A stretch of 64,000 nucleotides of DNA, taken from assembly GCF_040717455.1 (NCBI RefSeq), contig NZ_JBFEFH010000018.1, positions 80,962 to 144,961 of the forward strand. The letters run 5' to 3'. Every line of letters starts with the position of its first letter. The stretch's first letter is position 1. The notes under the pieces are model-generated. The model was not told where the DNA came from, searched no databases, and saw only the letters and a program-made list of their open reading frames with translations. This document shows, one piece after another, positions 1-7,548 of the stretch. Position numbers and translations under genes: made by a program. Source of the stretch: Tautonia sp040717455. GTDB lineage: Bacteria; Planctomycetota; Planctomycetia; Isosphaerales; Isosphaeraceae.

Positions 1-61
1 GGCCGATCGCGGCCATGGCGACCAGGTAATCGAGGATGCGGGGCCGGGGTTGTCGAAACAT
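1..61 (-). CDS. N-terminal fragment of a probable membrane protein, runs off the window
   Basis: Reading the minus strand from 61 gives an ATG and an open frame to the window edge: MFRQPRPRILDYLVAMAAIG. A short basic N-terminus followed by a hydrophobic stretch looks like the start of a membrane protein or a signal sequence. Only 20 residues are visible, so the family cannot be named. It would be divergent from the yjbQ-like gene at 307. No strong ribosome-binding site is visible. Confidence 0.35.
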   Translation of the reverse strand, partial: MFRQPRPRILDYLVAMAAIG

Positions 62-306
62 GGTCGGGAGACTCGGCGAGAGAGATGGAGGCGTCTCCAC
101 GCGGACCTTCGAATCGGCGATACCGGGGCGGATTGCTCGGGGTCGGGCTGCTATCTTACTCAATGTCGATGGTCGAATCTCCCCCTCGACATGCGTTCGC
201 CGAGGGGGGGGGATACGAGACCGGGGGGGCGAACCGGCCCGCGACCGGCCCGGATCCCCTCTCGGGCGTTCCGCGACCGATTGTAGGCATTCGGGGACCC
301 TGACTC
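62..306. other. Intergenic region between divergent genes
   Basis: G-rich spacer with no convincing small gene. It should hold the promoters of the minus-strand fragment and of the plus-strand yjbQ/release-factor pair, but I see no clear -35/-10 pair. Confidence 0.4.
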
Positions 307-729
307 ATGAAGGCTCACACGGAATACCTGACGTTCACCATCCCGGCCCGGATGGATTTCCTCAACATCACCGGGCGGGTGGAGGAGGCGGTGCGGTCGA
401 GCGGGGTGTCGGAGGGGCTGGTGCTGGTCAATGCGATGCACATCACGGCATCGGTCTTCATCAACGACGACGAGTCGGGGCTGCATGCCGATTACAAGCG
501 GTGGCTCGAAGGGCTCGCGCCGTTCGACGCCTCGCCGCAGCGGTACCGGCACAATCGGACGGGGGAGGACAACGCCGACGCCCACCTGAAGCGTCAGGTG
601 ATGGGCCGCGAGGTGGTGGTGGCGATCACGGAGGGGAGGCTGGACCTCGGCCCCTGGGAGCAGATCTTCTACGGCGAGTTCGACGGCAACCGCCCCAAGC
701 GGGTCCTGATCAAGGTGATCGGCGAATGA
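307..729 (+). CDS. YjbQ/UPF0047 family protein
   Basis: A 140-residue protein spanning the whole UPF0047 (YjbQ) fold, the usual length for the family. Visible family signatures are MHITASVFIN (residues 44-53), NADAHLKRQVMG (89-100) and the C-terminal LGPWEQIFYGEFDGNR (114-129). Family members have been reported to have weak thiamine-phosphate-synthase-like activity, but their physiological role is unsettled, so no pathway is assigned. There is no signal peptide, so it is cytoplasmic. Its stop codon overlaps the ATG of the following release-factor-like gene (ATGA), which suggests translational coupling. The ATG start fits the family N-terminus. Confidence 0.85.
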   Translation: MKAHTEYLTFTIPARMDFLNITGRVEEAVRSSGVSEGLVLVNAMHITASVFINDDESGLHADYKRWLEGLAPFDASPQRYRHNRTGEDNADAHLKRQVMGREVVVAITEGRLDLGPWEQIFYGEFDGNRPKRVLIKVIGE

Positions 730-1250
730 ACACGGGATCGCACGACGGGCCTCATCCCTCGGCCGAGCCGCCGGATCGGCTCCTGGCCGATTGCGACGTG
801 AGGTTCGCGAGGCGGTCGGGCCCGGGGGGGCAGAACCGCAACAAGGTGGAGACGGCGGCCATCCTGACCCACCGGCCGACGGGCCTGTCGGCCGAGGCGA
901 ACGAGCGGCGGTCGCAGGGGGAGAACCGCGCGGTGGCCCTGATGAGGCTCCGGGTGGTGCTCGCCCTGGAGATCCGTCGGCCGACCGACCCGGGGGCGGG
1001 CCCGAGCCCCCTGTGGCGGTCTCGCCTGAAGGGGGGCCGGATCGTGGTCAGCCCGTCGCACGACGACTTCCCCGCGCTGCTGGCCGAGGCGCTCGACGCC
1101 GTCGCCGCCCGAGGCGCCGACGTGAAGGCCGCGGCCGAGGCGCTCGGCTGCTCGGGCTCGCAGCTCGTCAGGTTCCTGAAGCTGGAGCCGAGGGCCTTGC
1201 AGCAGGTGAACGGCCGTCGCGCCGAGGCGGGGCTCAGGCCGCTCAAGTGA
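726..1250 (+). CDS. Peptide chain release factor-like protein (RF-1 catalytic domain only)
   Basis: A 174-residue protein with the class-1 release-factor domain 3 and its GGQ motif (SGPGGQNRNKVET, residues 31-43; GGQ at 34-36), which hydrolyses peptidyl-tRNA on the ribosome. The stop-codon-recognition domains of RF1/RF2 are absent, as in ArfB/YaeJ and ICT1-type rescue factors. A C-terminal extension of about 60 residues follows. It is not the short basic tail of classical ArfB, so this may be one of the uncharacterised RF-1-like proteins rather than a true ribosome-rescue factor. The start is set by the ATGA overlap with the upstream gene. Confidence 0.8.
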   Translation: MNTGSHDGPHPSAEPPDRLLADCDVRFARRSGPGGQNRNKVETAAILTHRPTGLSAEANERRSQGENRAVALMRLRVVLALEIRRPTDPGAGPSPLWRSRLKGGRIVVSPSHDDFPALLAEALDAVAARGADVKAAAEALGCSGSQLVRFLKLEPRALQQVNGRRAEAGLRPLK

Positions 1251-1261
1251 GCGCGGGGGCG

Positions 1262-3094
1262 CTAGAAGACCAGGACGACGAGGGTCGAGAGCAAGGCGCC
1301 GATGCCGGCGACGGCCAGGGAGAGCGGGCACTGGGTGGTGACGTGGTCCATCACGTCGCAGCCGGTGAACATGCTGGAGAGGACCGTGGTGTCGGAGATC
1401 GGCGAGCATTGGTCGCCGAAGACGGCCCCGCCGATGACCGCGCCGAAGCAGACCTGCACGAAGAACTGGATGGAGGCCCAGTCGGCCCCCCCGGCGGCGG
1501 CCACCCGGCCGAGGGTCATCGGGTCGATCCCCAGGCGGGTCGCGGCCAGGGACAGGGCCAGGGGGACGGCGATGGGGAAGATGACCGCGTAGGTCCCCCA
1601 CGAGGAACCGATCGAGAAGGCGATGATCATGCAACTGAGCATCAACATCGCCGGCAGGAGGGCCGCCGGCAGCCAGCTGCCGAAGATCGAGATGACGAAG
1701 CCGGCCGTGTCCAGGTCCTTCGACACCTGGCCGAGCGTGACCGCGAGGCCGAGGATGATGGCCCCGACGGTCATGTTCCGGCAGCCGTCGAGGAAGCCGT
1801 TCATGGCCGTCTTCAGGGGCATCCCCTTGAGCACGGCGATCAGGATGGCCGACGCCGTGCTGAAGAAGAACGCGTGATTGATCATGTTCGTCTTCAGCAC
1901 CGCGAGGGGCACGATGGCGAGGAACAGGAGGATGCCGAGCGGGACGAGGAAGTCGACGAGGCTGACCGGATAGCCCTCCTCCGGGCTGCCTTCCATCGCG
2001 TCGAGGTCGACCAGGGGTTGCGCGCCGGGGGCGTCGAGCTGGCCGGTGCTCCGCGACCGTTCGACGGCCCGGCGCATCTTCGATCCGTACCAGGGCAGGA
2101 GGCCGAAGCTGAACAGGAGGGTCGAGGTCACGGCGAGGATGCCGTAGAAGTTGAACGGGACCGCCCAGAAGAACCAGTCGCTGCCGACCCTCGAATTGGG
2201 GATCAGCACGAAGTTGCCGATCGCCGCCGTGGTGGCGCCGGCGACCAGGCCGCCGACGTAGAGCGGCCAGGCGTTGAACGGCAGGACCGTCGCCGCGGGC
2301 GAGGCGGTCGAGTCGACCAGGTACGACAGTTCTTCATGACTGACCTTGTTGCGGTCGCTCACCGGCCGGATGGTCGAGCCGGCGAGCACGGTGCTGACGG
2401 TCCCCCCCTGGTGGAAGACCATGCCGACGATCCAGGCGAAGAACCGCGCCGTGTTCGGGCCGCGGACGACCTTCGACCCCACGACCTCGGCGAAGTGCTT
2501 CGCGGCCCCGGTCCGGCCCCAGACGCCGAGGATGCCGCCCAGGAACCAGAGGTAGACGAGCAGGATCGTGGCGTAGGATTCCGTGCCGAGGGCCTTGAGG
2601 AAGAAGTCGCTGATGAAGTCCAGCTCCTTCGGGACCCAGAGGCCGACGGCGACCCTCGCCTGGAAGAACTTGACGATCGACCCGCTGACGATCCCGGCGA
2701 AGAGCGAGAGCAGGACGTCTCGCGTCCAGAAGGCCAGGCCGAGGGCGACGAACGCCGGCACGAGCGAGGCGACCCCGAACCATCGGACGCGATCGACCAG
2801 CGCCGCGCCGAACCCGGGGCGATCGACCGAGCCGTCGCCGACGTCGACCCCGCTGTCTTCGATCCGATCCCAGACCCGGTCGGGGACCTCGTCGGCCCGG
2901 CGATCGAGCAGGCCGTCGGCATTCTCGTCGAGGCGGCCGTAGAAGCGATCGAGCCGGAGCTCGAGGGCGTCTCCGGCTTGCCTCGCGTGAGCCCGCTCAG
3001 CCGGGGCCAAACCCAGGAGGGCGATGAGGCTCAGGATCAGAACGGCGCATCCTGGCAATCGTCGCGGTGCGGCAAGATCGGTCGCGGTAGGCAT
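1262..3094 (-). CDS. Na+/H+ antiporter, NhaC family, with an N-terminal exported domain
   Basis: About 610 residues. The C-terminal 480 or so form a multi-pass membrane protein with NhaC-family features: many hydrophobic helices, a conserved HQGGTVSTVLAGSTIRP stretch, and a GADWASIQFF...GDQCSPISDTTVLSS region near the end. It probably exchanges Na+ for H+ across the inner membrane. Unusually, the first helix is a cleavable-looking signal (about residues 11-38) followed by a short polar segment with EF-hand-like spacing DENADGLLD (56-64). I chose the ATG at 3094; a TTG at 3145 in frame would add 17 residues. It lies about 70 bases downstream of the MscS gene on the same strand, probably in one transcript. 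Confidence 0.8.
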   Translation of the reverse strand: MPTATDLAAPRRLPGCAVLILSLIALLGLAPAERAHARQAGDALELRLDRFYGRLDENADGLLDRRADEVPDRVWDRIEDSGVDVGDGSVDRPGFGAALVDRVRWFGVASLVPAFVALGLAFWTRDVLLSLFAGIVSGSIVKFFQARVAVGLWVPKELDFISDFFLKALGTESYATILLVYLWFLGGILGVWGRTGAAKHFAEVVGSKVVRGPNTARFFAWIVGMVFHQGGTVSTVLAGSTIRPVSDRNKVSHEELSYLVDSTASPAATVLPFNAWPLYVGGLVAGATTAAIGNFVLIPNSRVGSDWFFWAVPFNFYGILAVTSTLLFSFGLLPWYGSKMRRAVERSRSTGQLDAPGAQPLVDLDAMEGSPEEGYPVSLVDFLVPLGILLFLAIVPLAVLKTNMINHAFFFSTASAILIAVLKGMPLKTAMNGFLDGCRNMTVGAIILGLAVTLGQVSKDLDTAGFVISIFGSWLPAALLPAMLMLSCMIIAFSIGSSWGTYAVIFPIAVPLALSLAATRLGIDPMTLGRVAAAGGADWASIQFFVQVCFGAVIGGAVFGDQCSPISDTTVLSSMFTGCDVMDHVTTQCPLSLAVAGIGALLSTLVVLVF

Positions 3095-3163
3095 GGGTAT
3101 CGAGGGTCCCGGGAAGCAGGGTCGGGGGGGCGATCGTGAATGCAATCGAGGGGCGAGGACCGA

Positions 3164-4306
3164 TCAGGACGGCGGGCCGGTGCCGATCCCCCGGGCCGCC
3201 GCCAGGGCGTCGCTCTGCTCGAGGTAGAGCGACCGGGACGGGAAGGCGAACTCGACGTCGAGCGCCTCCATGCGGCGCATGAGGGTCAGGTTGATCGATT
3301 GCTGCAGATCCATGTACTGATTGTAATCGGGGCTGAGGACGTAGTAGACGACCTCGAAGTCGAGCGAGCTGTCGCCGAATTTGGCGAAATGGGCGCGGTC
3401 GAACCGGACCTGGTCGAGGCCCTCGATCGTCTCGCGGACCTCCTCGGGGATGCGTCGCAACGTGTCGGCCGGGGTGTCGTAGCGGACGCCGAAGGTGAAG
3501 GTCACCCGGCGTTCGGCCATGCGTTTGTAGTTGCGGACGCGGCTGCCGATCAGGTCGGAATTGGGGAAGACGATCTGCTCGCCGCCGAGGCTCCGGACGC
3601 GGGTCGTCTTGACGCCGATGAATTCGACGACGCCCATGTGGTCGCCCGTGATGATGAAGTCGCCGACCTCGAACGGCTTGTCGAGCACGATGGCGACCGA
3701 GCAGAAGATGTCGCCGAGGATCTGCTGCAGGGCGAAGGCGACCGCGATGCCGCCCACCCCCAGGCCGGCCAGCAGGGGGGTGATCTCGATCCCGAAGCTG
3801 CCGAGGATCAGGATGAGGATGATCCCCCACAATCCGGCCAGGGCGAAGAAGCGGACGACGCCGTGCGCGGTCCTCGCCGCCGACTCGCTGAAGTTGGCGA
3901 AGCGGAAGCCCTGCGTCAGCCCCTCGTCGATCAGCCCCATCCCCCAGCGCCCGGCCTGGAGGAACAGGACGATCAGGGAGACGGCCCGGATCGTGTCCCC
4001 CACGGCGACCGCGGTGGCGTCGGCCGACCCTCGGAAATCGACGAGTGTTTGCGCGAGGTAGGCTGCCAGGGCCACGATGCTGAGGGGCCAGGTGTGGTCG
4101 AGGATCTGGCAGAGGTAGTCGTGCAGGGGGAGTTCGGAGCGATCGGCCAGGCGGCGCGCCCGGGCCTTCACCACGGCCAGGACGATCCGGAAGGCGAGCG
4201 CCAGCCCGACGAGCAAGCCCAGGAACACCGCCCACGACCCCAACGAGATGCCGAGAAGGGTCCGCCCGTCCAGGATGAGTTGCACTTGCTCCCAGGTTCG
4301 TGCCAC
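3164..4306 (-). CDS. Mechanosensitive ion channel, MscS family
   Basis: About 380 residues. Several N-terminal membrane helices are followed by the MscS core: the pore-lining helix region rich in Gly/Ala (LLAGLGVGGIAVAFALQQILGDIFCS) and the beta domain (DKPFEVGDFIITGDHMGVVEFIGVKTTRVRSLGGEQIVFPNSDLIGS, in part). It opens under membrane tension to release solutes during osmotic downshock. The GTG at 4306 is preferred because GAGGAG lies 6 bases upstream; a longer frame to 4399 lacks such a site. It reads in the same direction as the upstream glycosyltransferase and downstream NhaC gene, so osmotic and ion functions may be co-transcribed. Confidence 0.85.
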   Translation of the reverse strand: MARTWEQVQLILDGRTLLGISLGSWAVFLGLLVGLALAFRIVLAVVKARARRLADRSELPLHDYLCQILDHTWPLSIVALAAYLAQTLVDFRGSADATAVAVGDTIRAVSLIVLFLQAGRWGMGLIDEGLTQGFRFANFSESAARTAHGVVRFFALAGLWGIILILILGSFGIEITPLLAGLGVGGIAVAFALQQILGDIFCSVAIVLDKPFEVGDFIITGDHMGVVEFIGVKTTRVRSLGGEQIVFPNSDLIGSRVRNYKRMAERRVTFTFGVRYDTPADTLRRIPEEVRETIEGLDQVRFDRAHFAKFGDSSLDFEVVYYVLSPDYNQYMDLQQSINLTLMRRMEALDVEFAFPSRSLYLEQSDALAAARGIGTGPPS

Positions 4307-4421
4307 GATCGACTCCTCTGCGTTTTTCGACGTTCCTGGCCTGTCCTCGGGTCGGTCCGGAGCGAAGTTAGCACGATCGCCGACCCCTCGCAACGACACG
4401 GTGCATCGTTCCTTGAAACGA

Positions 4422-5621
4422 TCAACATGACACCGCGTCCGGCTCCGAGGCCCTCGCCGCCAGGCCGAGGACGGCCGCCCAGAGGTCGCCGTAGGCTTCG
4501 ACGACCCGGTCGATCGTGAAGTGGCGCTCGACCCGATCGCGTCCCGCCCGGCCGAACCGCTGCAGGCGCCGGCGATCGGCGGCGGCCTCGATGAGCGCCG
4601 AGGCGAGGGCCTCCGCGTCTCCCGGGGGGACGAGCCAGCCGGTCTCCCCCGCGACGACCAGGTCTTCGGTCCCCTCGACCGCCGAGGCGACGACGGCCCT
4701 CCGGGCGGCCATGGCCTCGAGGACGACGTTCGGCATCCCCTCCCAGCGCGAGGGCAAGACGAGCAGGTCGGCCGCCTTGAGCAGGCCCGGCACGTCGGGC
4801 CGGCGGCCGAGCCAGCGGAGGCGATCGCCGGGGATCCGCGCGGCCGCGTCCGACCGCATCAAGGGGGGGCGGTCGGGGCCGTCGCCGGCGATCGCCAGGT
4901 GCCAGTCGGGGCACCGGCGGGCGACCCGGTCGGCGGCATCGAGCAGCGTCGGCACGTCTTTTTGCGCGTCGAGGCGGCCGGCGAAGAGGGCGAGCAGGGC
5001 GTCGGGGGGCACGCCGAGGGTCGAGCGATCCACCGCGACCGCCGCGTCGATCGGCCCGGGGTCGATCCCGTTCGGGATCACGACCAGGCGGTCGGGGTCG
5101 AGGCGGCCGTCGCGGAGGCTGAAGCGGCGCACCCCTTCCGAGACGCAGACCGACCCGGTGCCGAGCGGCGCGGTGAGCCGATCGAGCGTCAGGTGCCACG
5201 CCTGCCGGCGCTCGGCCACCCGGAGGCCGCCGATCACCCAGGGCGACCCGGCCATCGGGGCCGCCAGCCGGCTGGCGACGTTGGCGTGGAAGAGGAAGCT
5301 CTGGATCAGCCGGGGCCGAGCGGCCCGCAACGCCCGGCCCAGCCGGGCGACCGCGAGGGGAGGGGCCTTCGGATTCACGTCGAGGCAGGTGGCCGGGATC
5401 CCGGCCGACCGGAGCGCCGGGGCGAGCGGGCCTTCCGGCCCGAGGGCGAAGACCGAGGGGGCCCATCGCCGGCGGTCGAGGCCCGTCGCCAACGCCACCA
5501 ACGCCCGTTCCGCCCCGCCGACGTCCAGCTCGGTGATGACCAGGGCCACCGGGACCGGCCGATCGGGCCAGGGGAGCCTCGGCGCCTCGGCGATGCGGCG
5601 GAGGAGGGGCGGCTGCAGCAC
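4422..5621 (-). CDS. Glycosyltransferase, GT4-type
   Basis: 399 residues with the GT-B architecture of family 4 glycosyltransferases. The N-terminus carries the typical acceptor-domain motif ITELDVGGAERAL. The C-terminal half has the nucleotide-sugar site: AGRLDAQKDVPTLLDAA, then LVLPSRWEGMPNVVLEAMA containing the E-x7-E motif, then GLVP-type TGWLVPPGDAEALA. It transfers a sugar from an activated donor to an unknown acceptor, probably in envelope polysaccharide or glycolipid synthesis. There are no membrane segments. No other sugar-biosynthesis gene is nearby, so the substrate cannot be inferred. Confidence 0.85.
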   Translation of the reverse strand: MLQPPLLRRIAEAPRLPWPDRPVPVALVITELDVGGAERALVALATGLDRRRWAPSVFALGPEGPLAPALRSAGIPATCLDVNPKAPPLAVARLGRALRAARPRLIQSFLFHANVASRLAAPMAGSPWVIGGLRVAERRQAWHLTLDRLTAPLGTGSVCVSEGVRRFSLRDGRLDPDRLVVIPNGIDPGPIDAAVAVDRSTLGVPPDALLALFAGRLDAQKDVPTLLDAADRVARRCPDWHLAIAGDGPDRPPLMRSDAAARIPGDRLRWLGRRPDVPGLLKAADLLVLPSRWEGMPNVVLEAMAARRAVVASAVEGTEDLVVAGETGWLVPPGDAEALASALIEAAADRRRLQRFGRAGRDRVERHFTIDRVVEAYGDLWAAVLGLAARASEPDAVSC

Positions 5622-6022
5622 GATGACGGCTCGACGCGAGGGGGTGGGCTTCTCGGACCAGGTCGCCCCGGGTCGGGTCCTTCAAGGGCGGACCCGCGGC
5701 ACCCGACGACGGGCTCCGAGGACGGTGTCATCCGGGCGATTCGGTCGCAGTCTTGCGAACGCAATCCCAAGTGTACTCGACGCGACGCCGGGCCGCCTCG
5801 AGCCCGAAGCGTCTCGCGGGCGTGCCCGGTTGGCCGCGACGGGAGGGGGGCATCGGGCGTCCTTGTCTGTTACAACGATCAGTCCCGGACCGCCGATCGA
5901 GGCTCGCACGGGTGCACGCCGGGAATCCGACGAGATCGGGCCGGGCCAAGGGGGCCCCCCTTGGCCGACGGGCCCGAGGCGGGCCGGTTGTTCAGAAATC
6001 ACGAACGCAGGGAAACCTCCTC
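5622..6022. other. Intergenic region, divergent promoters expected
   Basis: About 400 bases between the divergent glycosyltransferase and sialidase-like genes. Open frames here are antisense or continue implausibly upstream of the signal peptide of the next gene. No repeat, hairpin or RNA gene was recognised. Confidence 0.4.
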
Positions 6023-7015
6023 ATGACATTGCTCCTCACCCTCTCGATCGCGATCACGCTCGCCTCGCCGGCCGATCAGGCCGAACTGGTCGAGGTCCGC
6101 CGGATCTGGGACGAAGGGGAACACAACGCCTTCACCGACCTGATCCGCTTCGACGGCCGATGGCTCTGCACCTTCCGGGAAGGGAAGGGGCACGTCTCTC
6201 CCGATGGGGCCCTGCGGGTGATCGCCTCCGAGGACGGCGAGCGGTGGGAGTCGATCGCCCTGATCACCTCCGAGACGGCCGACCTGCGCGACCCGAAGAT
6301 CTGCCTGACGCCCGACGGCCGCCTGATGCTCACCGGGGCCGCGGCGCACAACGACCCGGGGGACATGCCGCGCCACCAGACGATGGCCTGGTTCTCCGAC
6401 GACGGCGAGACCTGGGACGGCCCGCACCCGATCGGCGATCGCGGCTTCTGGCTCTGGCGGGTGACCTGGCACGACGGCGTGCCGTACGGGGTCGGCTACT
6501 CGACCGGGGGCGAGCGGACCTCGCGGGTCGCCCGGCTCTACCGGGGGGTCGACGGGGCGGCCGACCGGTTCGAGCCGCTCGTCGAGACCCTGTTCGAGGG
6601 CGGGGAGCCGAGCGAGGCCACCCTGCGGTTCCTGCCCGACGGCGAGGCCCTCTGCCTGCTCCGCCGGGACGGGGCCGAGCCGTCGGCGAAGCTGGGCCGA
6701 TCGACCGCCCCGTTCACCGACTGGGACTGGACCGACCTGGGGGTCCGCGTCGGCGGGCCGGACTTCATCCGCCTGCCCGACGGCCGCCTGATTGCCGTCG
6801 TCCGGCTGTACGACGGCGGCGCCCGGACCTCGGTCTGCCGGCTCGACCCGGACTCGGGCACGCTGGCCGAGCTGCTCGCCCTGCCCTCGGGGGGCGACAC
6901 GAGCTACGCCGGCCTGGCCTGGCACGAGGGGCAGCTCTGGATCAGCTACTACGCGTCCCACGAGGGCCGGACCTCGATCTATCTGGCGCGGGTGGACCTC
7001 GCTGAGCCATCCTGA
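6023..7015 (+). CDS. Secreted sialidase-fold (exo-alpha-sialidase-like) protein
   Basis: 330 residues. The ATG at 6023 gives a short signal peptide (MTLLLTLSIAITLASPADQA). The mature part has beta-propeller repeats with Asp-box motifs ASEDGERW and FSDDGETW, plus the opening WDEGEHNAFTDLIRF...CTFREG that is common to planctomycete sialidase-like exoenzymes. Such proteins are six-bladed propellers that may hydrolyse glycosidic bonds, though many bacterial homologues lack proven sialidase activity. A longer in-frame reading to 5753 is unlikely because it would bury the signal peptide. It is probably periplasmic or secreted. Substrate unknown. Confidence 0.75.
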   Translation: MTLLLTLSIAITLASPADQAELVEVRRIWDEGEHNAFTDLIRFDGRWLCTFREGKGHVSPDGALRVIASEDGERWESIALITSETADLRDPKICLTPDGRLMLTGAAAHNDPGDMPRHQTMAWFSDDGETWDGPHPIGDRGFWLWRVTWHDGVPYGVGYSTGGERTSRVARLYRGVDGAADRFEPLVETLFEGGEPSEATLRFLPDGEALCLLRRDGAEPSAKLGRSTAPFTDWDWTDLGVRVGGPDFIRLPDGRLIAVVRLYDGGARTSVCRLDPDSGTLAELLALPSGGDTSYAGLAWHEGQLWISYYASHEGRTSIYLARVDLAEPS

Positions 7016-7232
7016 TCGCCCGGTCGGAAGGCGTTCGCTCCGGGAGGCGATCGCGGAACCTTCTGTCCCGCAAGGGATTGGGAAAGGATTCGGGCCGGGG
7101 CGGGGGGTGTCGTCCGGGAGATTCGATGGCCATGGCACGCGATCTGCGACTCGTGATGAGGCAATGTTGCCGCACCGACCGAGTCGGCGGCCGTCATCAT
7201 CGAAACAGGACGCGGGACTGAGGGAGTGTGTC

Positions 7233-7460
7233 ATGGTCATTCGCATCTTCGATCGGGGGGCCGCGACGGTCATCGAGACCCCGGATGACGTGGTGGTGCA
7301 TCGCGGCCGGGTGATCGGGCTGCCCGACATGCTGGAGGTGCGCGGGGCGGCCGGCCAGGAGGCGGTCTTGCTGACCGAGTCGGTGGCGATCTCGGCGGCC
7401 CGCCTCGGCCTGTACGGCCTGAAGGTGGTCGAGCACCTGCCGACGAAGGTCCGGACCTGA
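7233..7460 (+). CDS. Small hypothetical protein
   Basis: 75 residues, starting MVIRIFDRGAATVIETPDD. The ATG at 7233 has AGGGAG about 7 bases upstream, which supports a real gene. There is no signal peptide, membrane segment or recognised domain; the residue pattern (short alternating hydrophobics, then a helix AISAARLGLYGLKVVEHL) suggests a small beta-alpha fold. It lies 217 bases after the sialidase-like gene and 88 before the large MscS gene. Confidence 0.55.
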   Translation: MVIRIFDRGAATVIETPDDVVVHRGRVIGLPDMLEVRGAAGQEAVLLTESVAISAARLGLYGLKVVEHLPTKVRT

Positions 7461-7548
7461 TCCGGGTCGCCGGGGCTCTTGAAAACGAGACAGCCGAAGC
7501 GGGCCAGGAAACGTACACCGAAACCAGGAACAGGAGGTCGGCGGCGGT

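Noticed and set aside
791..3139. 782-residue open frame antisense to the NhaC gene
   Set aside because: Its protein is an Arg/Gly/Glu-rich shadow of a high-GC gene; no domain and no ribosome-binding site.
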